DNA from: Hofstenia miamia
Taxonomy: Eukaryota; Xenacoelomorpha; Acoela; Hofsteniidae
Length of the DNA stretch: 64,000 bases
NCBI GenBank assembly: GCA_900660155.1
Contig: CABFPE010000016.1
Location: 1,633,735-1,697,734, forward strand
Direction of reading: 5' to 3'
Shown here: one piece after another, positions 25,521 through 38,440 of the stretch
How the letters are laid out: each line of letters opens with the position of its first letter
Position numbering within the stretch: position 1 is the first letter of the stretch
Program-made: the position numbers and the translations under genes
The notes under the pieces: generated by a model
Told to the model about the DNA's origin: nothing
What the model saw: only the letters and a program-made list of their open reading frames with translations
Databases searched by the model: none

Positions 25521-26702
25521 CTGTAATAATCAAGCAGTTGGATTAATTTCCAAGTCCAGACCATACCTACTCAATTAAAAATGAGTATCGATGATGTAAT
25601 ATTGATCAAATTTTCAAGTGGGCATCATTATGCAATAAGAAATTGCAAAAAAATTGCATATGATCCTGTGCATAGCCAATATTATATTTTAAGCCCACGT
25701 GATCTTGAAGTACGGTTATAACTTTCTTCGTCCAGTGGGTTGATTTTGACTAGGTTTGGAGTTACTTTATTGTGAAAATGTCAATTTTTAATTGTCAAAT
25801 AGAATTTGATGTCATTTCAAAGCACGTTGGTTTTTCAATGCCTAGACACGGTGTGCTGGAAGGATGTTTTAGACTTTTTTTGCTCTCACTCTCACTAAAA
25901 ATGTAAAAAAGTAATTCATTCACTATGTGGATTTTTGTAAGCTGGCTGAATTCAAAATAGCGTCCAAAATATTATAAAAATATGCTAAAACATTTNTAAG
26001 TGCATAAGACCAATTTTGGTCCCTCAGCAGAGTGCGAAAAATTGGAAGAAGTTCAATTTGAAAAACCAAAAAATGATTTTTATTTGACAAAAATGGTTTT
26101 TAAGCCCTTTTCAATTGTTTGAAGCAATAAAATAAAAAAAAATGTTGTCACCAAAAATTTTTTTGACCCAAGTTGACCATCTTTGAGGGCTTATTTTTCA
26201 AAAATTCAATTGGTGACCTCCCTTTTTTTATTTGATTTATTTGATATTCTTGCAGAGCAAAACTAGAGCTTTGAAATGGTATATAGCTTTTATTTATAGG
26301 ACCAATATTGAACCCAAACCCTTAACTTGGACAAAGTCAACACTGTCTTAGACAAAGTCAACGGGGACCGAATGGTTAAATGCAATTCAATTTAGGAATT
26401 TCAAATTCAGTGTGTAACTTATTAGAAGCTTGTAACACACCCAACTTTGGTTTAACAAACCGAAAAATTAGAGAAAAATTTTGGGTAACATAAATATGAT
26501 TCTCCAATGTATTGAATTGACGTTACCTTAAAAAAGCGGGTTAAGATTCGCCCAATTCGGTCCATGATCATCTATTACTATAAATCTATAGGTTTATTTA
26601 AAAATCACACATGCAAATCAGTCACCGCATTTTTAGAAATTACTTGCTATGTGTAACTTACAAATATCTACAAAAATAGTATATAAACCACACAATAAAA
26701 AC

Positions 26703-26708
26703 TTTATT
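26703..26708 (-). terminator. Poly(A) signal AATAAA of the PCSK7-like gene
   Basis: AATAAA on the - strand lies about 47 bp past the PCSK7 stop codon (26755-26757), the expected place for 3' end formation. Confidence 0.6.
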
Positions 26709-26754
26709 TAATTCTAGACTAAACAAATACATATAAAATGCATAACATTGCATA

Positions 26755-29700
26755 TTATTCATTTGGCAGTAAACGCATTTCTTCAGAGCTTTTCTTATCA
26801 CTAATAAAAAAATTTTTGAAAAATTTCCACGCTTTTGACAATGCTTCATCGATACAATCGGGTTCATCATTTTCTTCAAGACATAAATCTTCCACCAATG
26901 TTATAACCATAAATATGAAGATAAATATCTCTACTAATGCCAAAGTCTAAAATATTCATAATTCAAAACTGAAGTATCTTTTGAATATGAAATTTGAAAT
27001 ATGATTTACATTTATAATTAATGCATACCTTATTGTTAGTTATAAATAGCATCACAACGAATGTTAGATAATACCTACATTTTACCCAGAAAAAATATAC
27101 AACATAGATCAGGATACCTAAAGATGCCAAAAATGTTTGAAAGGGCTGTAATAATCAAGCAGTTGGATTAATTTCCAAGTCCAGACCATACCTACTCAAT
27201 TAAAAATGAGTATCGATGATGTAATATTGATCAAATTTTCAAGTGGGCATCATTATGCAATAAGAAATTGCAAAAAAATTGCATATGATCCTGTGCATAG
27301 CCAATATTATATTTTAAGCCCACGTGATCTTGAAGTACGGTTATAACTTTCTTCGTCCAGTGGGTTGATTTTGACTAGGTTTGGAGTTACTTTATTGTGA
27401 AAATGTCAATTTTTAATTGTCAAATAGAATTTGATGTCATTTCAAAGCACGTTGGTTTTTCAATGCCTAGACACGGTGTGCTGGAAGGATGTTTTAGACT
27501 TTTTTTGCTCTCACTCTCACTAAAAATGTAAAAAAGTAATTCATTCACTATGTGGATTTTTGTAAGCTGGCTGAATTCAAAATAGCGTCCAAAATATTAT
27601 AAAAATATGCTAAAACATTTCTATGACTAATTCCCCATAACAAACTGTACTCAAATACTTAGAATGCTTAGAGTGCTTTAGCTTAATATACAGTAATTAA
27701 CAATACTTAATCTCAATTTTGTTTATTTGAGATTGTTCACTTTTGTCTAATTTGGAAAAATAACCATAAAATAAAAAATTCTGAAATTCATACTATGTTA
27801 TTTCCTTTGAAACTTTTGCCAATAAACATATGAGGTGCCTATCTATATGACATTTCATTTATATATATTTATAAAATCTGAAAGTCATGGTAAAAACTCT
27901 CTACACCTTGTTCACTATGTAGAGCATCTTAATTGAAGCTGTTTACCATATCTGTTAATTTAATAAATTGTTTGAACACTTCGCAGTTCACCATTTATGC
28001 AAATTTCAAGTTGATTATACAGTATAATTCAACTGAGATATTACGGCACCATACTGCCTGTTAGTATTAACACTATCGACTAGGTTTATATGCATTTTGT
28101 AGGAATAAACCGGTTTTACGTGGCACTATATTTGTTTTCTAGGTTTTTCATTTCTGAACCCACAACAAAGTTTAAAATAAAATGTTAATATTCACAATTT
28201 TACAATTGCGATATATTTCAATTATTAAAGTAGACCTATTTTTCTTTCAGTGATTATGTTATCAACACAGTTAAAATTCTACTTGGTCTGTCGGGGTTTC
28301 CTCTATGATAAACAAATTCTTAAATAGGGAATTCTTAAATTCAGAAAGTTTTTAAAGCAATAAATGTATACAATGAAAATTCACAAGTTATTATATGATA
28401 TTTTCTTGCATCAAGTTGAACTTCTTTAAAATTTCATTTCCTCAGTAACGTTCATTGCTATTGCTTCATGGCTTACACCATTTTATAGCTCTTTAAAAAT
28501 TCAAATAAAATAAACTTGCCCAGGTCCTCCCAATTTTTTTTGAAATAAACGTTTAATTTCTCTTTTATATTTCAACTTAAATTAAAGACCTTGTCGGCAT
28601 AGAGAAATGTTAATGAATGGGTAAGCAAAATTCGAAGTGCTACTGCAAAACAATTTTGGCAAGGGTAAAATTTAATACATATTTGTTGATTAACAACGAC
28701 ACTTTCCTCCTTTATGAGCATACGTAAGCACCCTTATATGTTATTTCTAATAGTACTATCAAAAGATTTGTATAAAACAACTCTGTATGAGCTTCAGAAA
28801 TTTTTATTTGTTCTTTTTAATGTAATTTTACACTATTTTACATGTTTGACAAAAGTGAACCATCTCAAACAAAATGCTGAAAATAAATTGTTAAGTACTA
28901 TTTTCTAAGAAAAAGTCATTATTTAAATACAGTGAATTATGTGAAAATTGCGATAACATATTTTTCACACTTTTAAATTTCAGCCAATTTATAAAATCTA
29001 CACATTGAATGACTTATTGTCTTACATTTTTAATATGAGAGGCCTATAGAGCGTCTTAGAGCAAAAATAGGCGATCGTATATTTTTTAGTTTTTCCAGCA
29101 CACCGGTAGCATAATCTTTAAAACCATCCAATTCTCATCATTACATACAAAAGTACAAGTTTTAAAACATGTCTATATAATACTATCTAATGCGATTAGG
29201 GTACTAAAGGCAATCATTAAAGTGAAGCCAATGGGATTGTTGAAAACTCATCAACTCTCGTGAATATGAGGAGATTTAAAAATATTTAGGCAGTACTAAA
29301 AGATATAGAAAGTTCATTTACCAAAATATAGCTATCGTTGTAGTTCTTTGAAAAATCGAAAGTTGGTAAACTACAAGGCACTTCTGACGATTTCTGCATT
29401 AATTCCTTTAAACTTTTTGTAATTGCATTTTCGACGATCCTAAATTAAAATAAAAATTTGCAAACTAGCCTTAGTTACTTTAAAGTCAACAAAAATATTC
29501 ATAAAAATTTTGAAAAACTGTCTAGAAATTATTTATTGAGAAAATTTTCTGTTTTTCAAAAATAGCAACATCATAAGTATGAGCGCATATGCAGTATTCA
29601 ATGATGGCCTTGGTCTACAAATTGAGTGTTCATTGACGTGATGAGGCCCTCCATAAACTATCTGATTACTGAAAATAGACCTTTAAAATGCATTTCATAC

Positions 29701-32700
29701 TCCTGAGTTTGAATTTAAAACAGTTTTTAAAGAATGTACTAGTTCAGTGAAAAACTCAACATCGGAAAAGTGAGGTAGGAGAATCTTCCATGTGCCATGT
29801 CATCAATTATAAATTTTTGGCCAGCCCCGAATTTTTCTATGGCCAATTAACAAATGCAAGGCGTATCAACAAATATTGAAATTCCATTTGTGACCCAATT
29901 CAGGGTATTTGATTTGATTTGGGCGCACTGCTGCGTTTTACTGAAGTGTTGTCCCTATTATTGCAATAAGTTGACTCAAGATTTGAACGGCCCTGCTGTT
30001 GACCATCTATGGTTTCACCTGATGAGTGTTAGAGCGACCTGTGTTGCAGTTATAGAAATACACATTAATCATGATTGAATCCTTTTAACATTTTAATCAA
30101 CATTACATTATTACCAATACGTGTTCCATTTGCAGATTTGATAAATTCGGCCAAGTGAAACCACGGTATGTGTAGGACATTAAAGCGTGTGAATTAACAC
30201 AAACCTAAGCAAATTGATCTAAGGTAAACTACTCCAGTCGCAACAAGAGCAAGAAAATATCATAGTACTTAAGACTCGAAATGAAATGCACCACAATTCT
30301 CACATTCTTAGCTGCCATTTTGATGACTTCCGCTGCCGCTAATATTACAAAAAATATAGTGGGGGAAAGAAAGGAGATCATGGAAGATAGAATGGCAGAG
30401 GATTCGCTTCGTAGACGTCATCATTAACGATAATATGATATTAAACTTAATCATTTGTAAATGTGGTATCTGTTAAAATAAAACTTAATCTTTAATCTTT
30501 AAGACTGCATCCAAAGTTGACAGTAGCATTCTTAGAAATATGAACAACAACTAAATTTATTGACCAGTGCTATCAAAATATATGAATCTGTACCAAAATA
30601 TAGTTGGGACTAGTATTCCAAAAATACTGCAAATTTAATATGAAAGCAAAACACCAGTATTTAAAATGTTAGAATTAGAAATACATTAATATTATATATA
30701 AAGACTATTATATTGCATTTTCTTTGAATCAAGTTTATTAGATTTCCAAGCACTGATGTTGGTAATGCCAAATTATCCAGGAACCTCTTAAAATATCTAA
30801 CATTTTCTTCCAACATATTTAAAATGTGGATCATTCTGTAATACATTCTAGTCAAAAGAATAAAAGGTTAGTGTTAGAAATGGTTAAAAAGTTTAATTGA
30901 ATCTTGTTTTGCTACTGTTTATTTAATTTTCTTCAGTACTATTTTGCAATACAAGTCTTTAGTGTAAGAGGTTTGTGATAATAATGTGAAATTTCTTTTT
31001 GAGGTAAGTGAAACGCGTAGTGACATACGCGCAGATGAGTGATGTAATGTTGTAATAAGATATTTTCACATGTTAATTCATGTGCTAAAACCTACAATTT
31101 CTTTTTGTGTGTATAGACCCGAAAGTTGACTGCTTGTAAGGACTTCTTATCAGACATAGTCCTCCTTGGTTGATTTCAGAATCACCTTGAGGACCGTCTT
31201 TTCTTGATATAATGTTGCCTAAGGAATATTAATAAAACCATTTCTCAATGGAAATGATAATTGATTTCGAGTTACTTATTTTTAATAAAGTAGTCAGAAC
31301 ATGCTACACCGCCTTTCACATCGTCTTTAATGGATGGTTTGTTAATCACACATTTTTACCTACCTATTGATTTGGTCTTCCCAAGGCCTTGGGTCTTCCA
31401 TTACCTTTGTAGATAGTTCTTGCACTCGACGTAAGCTATCGCATTGTTACAAAATGCAATTGAAATTGAAATATAGTGATAGATATTAATGGCTTCTAAA
31501 TTTTTTCCCTAACCTTTTTGATTAAATACAAATCGATTGTAAATTTCTTTTGCAATTCTATAAAATAATTAGCTAGTCCGTAGTTAATCATTTGGTTTTT
31601 CAAATGTCATTTATTAACTTTCAGATAAAACATGTTTATTGTAAGCGCGGTTTTCTTTTTGGAAATTACAATATAAAAATCGATAAAATTTGAATAGTGA
31701 TAAGCAAAGCCAGCAATTTTTATGCATGCGGCAATGTGCTTGCATTAATTCTAATATACATCAAGCTGTAAAATCGTATAGATGAAAAATATATTCCATT
31801 ATGCAATTCTTTAGTAATAATATATTTTTTTAAGAATCTAAGGCAATACCAAATATAATATGAATCATTTGAAAATCTAAAAAGCCAAAACTGGAGAATG
31901 CAGCAATTGCTAGATTGTTAATTATACATGTATATATAATGAAGAAGCTTAGATATGCCAGAATTTTTTGGTTAACACCTGTATTTTCAAAATTTACAAA
32001 TACTGATTTATCTAAAAATATTATCAAATTGACCCTCCACTTTTACATTACATAAAAACATTAATTTCGCAGCTTTCATATTTATAATTAACTCTTTGTA
32101 ATTAATAACACAAGAAATAACTGTTTTTTGTATAATCATATGGATACAAATTACAAACATTCATCTCAATGTAAATAATTTTGGTCATCAAGGACATACT
32201 AAATAACTATATTTAGTATGTACTTGTCATCAATATAATATTCATGAGACATGCAAATGTCATAAATATATAAGAATTCCTTTAATATAAAAATTTTAAA
32301 CAAACCTTATTCGGTTTTGAACATTGTGTCCCAATAGACTATTTCCATACAATGATATTTTCCATTTGTTGATCACTGCGTTATTGATTAAGAGTGGGGA
32401 TTGAGTGTTTTTGATGATAAGATAGTAAGTTCCAGCTGCCTTTTCACCCAAAAAATGTAAAGTTTTAAAACTCCACTTTAAATCAGAAGTTCTAAACTCA
32501 CACGTCATGTACTAATGAACAACATTAAGGACAATTGATTAATCAGAGATTCCATAGACATTCTGATTAGCTGGAGAAATTGAATGTTTATGAAGTGAAA
32601 CATAGTTAGCTCTAATAGTTATTTAATACATAGACAATGTATGTTAATATGTTGTGTATGAAAAATCTTTGATCAATGAAAAGAACAAATTAATTTAGAT

Positions 32701-35700
32701 TTCCATAGTATACGCAAAATGTGATAAACATATTTTGTGATACTAATTACTGAAAAATTGTATTAAAAATGTCAGATTTTAACAATGATATAAAAATTCT
32801 TAGGCACATAGTAATCTCTATTTATAATTGATGAGGTTTTTTGAGGAAAATTGTGACACACAAACTTAGATATCCCTGTTGTTGACCTGTGTTAAATTAC
32901 AAAATAACTTTAAAAGAAAAATGTATGACAGATTTAATAGTTAAATACCACTATGCAAGCACGATCTTTATAAAGACTTACTTATCCACAGACCTGCCTT
33001 TGGCAAGTGTCGATGTAGTACCTGATGGCGATGTTAAGTAAAATTCAAGATAACCACGATTGTCAACATCAATATCCACCGAGACTAACACTTGTTCCAA
33101 CGTTTGTAGCGCATAAACCTCCAATACCGATTGCGAAACTAAATATCAGCCAAAACTATTTGCAGGATTTTAACTCTGATTGTGAAATAGATGAAAATAT
33201 AATTTTTTTTTAAAAATAAATACAATTTAAATATTGAATTACTATATTGTGATAGTAATTAGTATTAGAGGGTATCCAATAAACCCGATCCGATTTTAGG
33301 TTTTGGATCGGATTCGGGTATCAAATTGTCGGGTTGGTTTGGTTCGGGCACAAATATTAGATTTATTATTAAAAAACACTGATGTTAATCATCGCTTGAT
33401 TTGAGAAAGATCAAAGACGTTAAGTAATACAAATGAATTGCTGTTACTCCAATCAGGGTATTAGATTTTCGTGTACGGGTCGGGTTCGAGTAGTACATAT
33501 TCCTATCCGGTCGGGTTTTGGTCCATGGGTACCTCATATTGCCACTCTAATTAGTATAGTCAGATAGTTTGAAAAATGTTTTTTTCAAACTTAGATAATT
33601 GCAAACAAATGAAGTTATCACTACTATATATTTATTGTTGCATGATCAGATAGACATTTATTAAAATTGAATTTTTCAGTAAATGAATTCTAAAAATATA
33701 CCTGAAAAGGACAATGTTGTTTGATCAGAAGCAGTTAACATCTGATCCGATTTTATCCAATCACTAGAAAATTCTGTCATGAAGGGGAGCCCAGGCCATA
33801 CCTATGAAAAGCATTCAAACATAGTGCATAGACAAATGTTCACTTCTTAATAAATAGAGCCCTTCTCAGTACAAAATTGGACCAAAACCGAGCCAAAAAC
33901 AAAATACATTCACCACCACCATACCGTATATCTCACTACAGCATTTTATAAGTATAAAAATTATAATTGAATACATCATCCTTTAACAAAATGCTATATA
34001 TATATATACATGTATATATATTTATATATGTAATGCATATATAAAATTCTTCTAAATCAGAATTCTGAACCTCAAAACTTTGAATTCAATTTCTAACATG
34101 CAGAAGAATTAAATTGAAAGATATTTATTATGTTAACCATCTACAATGCGCAATCCTTACCAGAGATGAACGTCCAGTTCTTAAGTGATCTAAAAACTAA
34201 AATTCGCACGCCTTAAACACATCAGCATCTCAAATTTTTCACCATTTTTGCAACAAAACTGAAATTCCCTTTCAGAATTACATGTAATTAGATAATTTTA
34301 AACTAATCATACAAGGTCACATTTTGAAGAAATTTTTAAATTGAATATTTAAAAATAATTTTAAATTTTTTCAATATATTATTGGACCCAGGATATATCA
34401 TGGCACCAGATCACCATTGAAGATTTCACATCCACACTACACAGTACTCTAGTAATCAATGGAAGAATTTCGTTTCATAAAATTTGCAATCGTATTACCA
34501 GAGCTGCTTTAACAAGTCTTTCGGCAGACATAACTCCAAATCCAATTTTGTGACTAAATTTCAATCCAAACGAATTCGTTTGCCAAAATTCGCCAAAGTT
34601 AACTCGCCTTGCAGATAAAGCCGAAATCCAAAACACATCTCGACGACTTAAGCAGGGCCGAGCCTGTAAAATGAGCGCTAAAAATTAAACATTTATGAAT
34701 GCAATAGGTCACACCATTTTTCTTTTTTTACGTTGAGTTAGTACTAGATACCTACCAAAAATTCCTGCAGCAATTGGTGCAGCCGCAGATGTTCCTGAAA
34801 ATCTGGTCGTACAATGAGCTGTTAAATTCCTGTTCCAATCAGCAGTCGTCTAAAATTTACGTACAAACAAATTAATACATCAAATTCTACTTAGCATAGT
34901 TCACTTTTTCCAAACATGTAATAAGTTAAAGAGGATTCGAACTGCTATTTATCCTGCATAAATTTTAAATATTGCAAATCTATACAATGCGTGCAGAAAA
35001 CTAGATTTTGTGAGTCTCAAAGGATGAACGACATGAATTGGATACACCCGTGCAGATTCCAGATGAATCCAGTTAGAATTGTTATTTTAAAGTTTACTTG
35101 AAATTTCTACATATATTATTTAGAAAATGTATAAGCCCGGGTGTGGATAGAGAAGATGATAAGACAAAAGGGGGGTTTAAGTGTGAAAATCTGGTTTATG
35201 TCTAACATTATTGAGTTCTATGCCCATTTTGTTTTCTCATATTTTTTAACTGAGTAAATGCCTGTTTTATATCGGCATTTCTTAACTTCATATTGAGTCT
35301 CTATTAATAAATTTAACATAGTAAGCAGTAATCTACCAGACTACTGGTCGATCAAATTTGTTTATTCACTGCTGGGTACTTGATCGACCAGCACTTTGCC
35401 CAATTAATGCTTATTATGTTAAATTTATATACACAATAGAGTTAGATCGATGGTTCAAATACTCATGTAAAAATTTTTAAGATTGGACAAAAATTGATCG
35501 AGGTACACCCGGCCAAAGTAGGCCAACTCAAAAAAAATTTCAAATTTTTTACGTTTTTTTGGATCTAGCTAATTTGATCTTGAGTTTTTGGCTTTTGGAC
35601 CTTCAGATGAAATCTTCCTCTAGTGTTGCTCTTTCGAATGAGCTATAAACTTCCAAAATCCATAGAGTAGAACATTAGTGCAAAATTTCCCAGTTTGGCT

Positions 35701-38394
35701 GTCTTTCTCGGGGCATATTTTTTCTAATAACGGTCGAATCAGATGAGATAACCCTCTCAACAAAATATAAGTTGATAATTTTATAACAAAAATTTGGGTG
35801 AATATATTAAAACTTTTACTTTTCTTATTTGAGACTTACAGAAGCGAGTCATGCTTCTATAATGGTAGTTAATGAGAATATAATTCAAAACGCAAAACAC
35901 GAATATTATTAAGAAAATAAAAATTTGCCAGATTCAGATTCTAAAAGACCACTTCCGAATGATGAAAATGGACTAGATACTTTCATTATTTTAAGCTATC
36001 ACTACCAGAAGTAAAACAATTCGAGATAGTAATTTAAAAACCAACCAGAATAAAAAAATTAGTATCAATAATTCTAATACAATACAACTGAAAAATTTGA
36101 AAAGATTTCCCTTATTTTAAGTTTTTAAATGCATTTCGCATATTCTCACAGCGTAAACAAAACATATTTCCAAAAAGTTCTAAGTATTTTCTTTTCGTGG
36201 GTCTGAACTTTTATAACAGTAGAAATGCCTTAACTCGTGATTAAATGATCATTTAAGAAAATGTATGTTGTTTTTAAGATTATTGGAAAATAAAGATAAA
36301 ATCAAGGATATTTAATAACTAATATTATCATTGAAACAGAGTGTATTCTGAGCTTTGGCATAGGCGTAGCCAGGTTGTGGCGAAAGGGGCCATGGCCCTT
36401 CTCAAATTTTTAAAGCTTAGATTCAGAAGTTGAACCTTTTATAGAAAATAGAAAATTTGTAGAAAATTATCTCAACCCTTGTGGCTTTTGTGTCTATAGG
36501 CTTCAACATCAGGTGGCGTTGACAAACAATTTGCAGTTCCATTGAGCTCATCAAATATTTGGTCTCCCAATTTTTTTTCTGGCTGGCCAATGAGCCTTAC
36601 ACAATCTTTCATAAACGTTGAGTGTTTTAAATTTGTGCATGTGATTGAACATAATATTCTGCTTTAAGAAACGAAATATTATTTATATTGAGAAAGCATA
36701 AGTAGACAGACATTTACATACAATGTCACGAAGTCCTGCATCACCACTGTAAGTTACAGCCAACATTCCTGAACAGTATTCTGCGTAATACGAAGGCCTA
36801 TTCAACTCATTGATAGCACCTAAATTCATGAATTATTTGTATGCTAGTATTACAAAATTGAATACACAAAAAACAAAAGTGTGGCAAAATGATTACCGAA
36901 AGCCATCGTGTAAATTGAGTTAACATATCCATCATAACTGCATGAATCACCATTAGATTTACCATTTCCACTAGCAAAAATAATTATACTGCCTCTTCCT
37001 TTTCTACCAACTATTGCACTATATTCGATGGATTTCTAAATTTGTCAATTTATCACTTGTTTTAACATGTATTATTTAATACCGACGCGATTTTTCCAGG
37101 ACCTTCTGCAGTCATAGCATCGTCTTTAGGGCCCCAACTGCAACTATAAATTGAATTAAAATTCAAACCCACATGAAATGCTTCTGCTTCCATACTATCT
37201 GTTAACTGACCATCTAGCACTCTTATGCCTAGAAATAACGAATGATGAGCGAATGTGGGAAACTTTATACAATACAATAGATTTTTAAGGTAAATTATTC
37301 ATTTTTCCTAAAATATTACTCAATTTAGGGATTCAAAACAGAAAATGTTCATTAAAATAATTGTCTTTTACTGTAAATTTATTTGGATAAAATATAAATA
37401 TGTTCAATGATATGGGCTTAGATTTTATCGATGCATATATAAAAAAAGGAATATGTACCTGCTATTCCTGCTTGATAGGCTACACCAATCCCACATAATT
37501 TATTTGCAACGGCTGCTACAACAGTGGCGCACCTAAAACATTATTTCACATGAACTTCCTTCTAATAAACTATACTTTGTCCCATGCAGCTGGTCAACCT
37601 TCAATCGTGGACTGGGATTGTTGTCACGGTCATCGAGGTCGAAACTGCCACGTGAATCCTAAGTTTCATTAAGGATGAGTAAACAGTAGTAGTTTTAATG
37701 TTCGATCTTCTTAAAAACTTAGCACCGAGTTGTGACGACACATAGGTTTAGCAATATGTTTAAAAAGGTTTGGGTTGGTTCAACTTTTTGAAAAAAGATA
37801 CGTGGGATTCGTTATTGATAACTTTGACTACATTTTTAGAAAGATTATTGTTTGACTTAAAATCCATTATAAATTATAAGGCAAAAAACTTTACTTGAGA
37901 ACATTTTATCAGCATATGAATGCAACAGGTGAAGGTGACAAACATCAAAGAAATTGATCTTGAGTTAGGATTGTGAGAAAATTTAAAAGTAGTTGTGATT
38001 TGGTTGAATAGGATTTGACCAGGTTTTAAATGCTTCTATTTGAGTTGGTAGGTTGGGTTCGTTTTTTGATAAAAATAGTTTTGATTTGGATAGTCGAGTC
38101 AGAAAAAATTGCCCATTAACAGCATCGGTCATCAAGTCGCTAAGAATTCAAATCTAATATACAATCCGCAAATGCCTGAATTCAAACAACTATACTTCAT
38201 TGAAACAAATATTAATAGCAAAATCGAAACATTATTTTTGCGAAAAATAATCTGATTACAAAACCATCGAAGAACCATAAGCACGTCAGGGTTTTGATAA
38301 GAGTGAGAAATTTTGTATACTCTAAAATAAATGGGAACTACTTCCACATTTATGTTGGTTATAACGAAATCAGTAAGGTGCATATTTCGATATA

Positions 38395-38440
<46 letters not shown>

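Larger units (their letters stand above)
24372..27620. repeat. Direct 1,624-bp duplication joined by one N (likely assembly artefact)
   Basis: Bases 24372-25995 and 25997-27620 read identically wherever I compared them, with a constant offset of 1625, and are separated by a single N at 25996. Copy 1 is entered from unique sequence and copy 2 exits into unique sequence, as expected when two overlapping contig ends or two haplotype contigs are abutted. Both copies carry the last two PCSK7 exons and the poly(A) signal. Confidence 0.9.

Noticed and set aside
29854-30078. + strand open frame of 74 codons just upstream of the small peptide gene
   Set aside because: No signal peptide, domain or splice support; composition typical of chance frames.
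31090-31215. Open - strand stretch with acceptor and GTCTAT donor, considered as an extra PCSK7 exon
   Set aside because: In the required phase it soon hits a stop, and the open phase does not match the neighbouring exons.
31830-32027. Hydrophobic - strand frame between PCSK7 exons, first considered as its membrane anchor
   Set aside because: It needs an acceptor in the wrong phase, whereas 29322-29439 and 27029-27145 fit phase and match the PC7 stalk and anchor.
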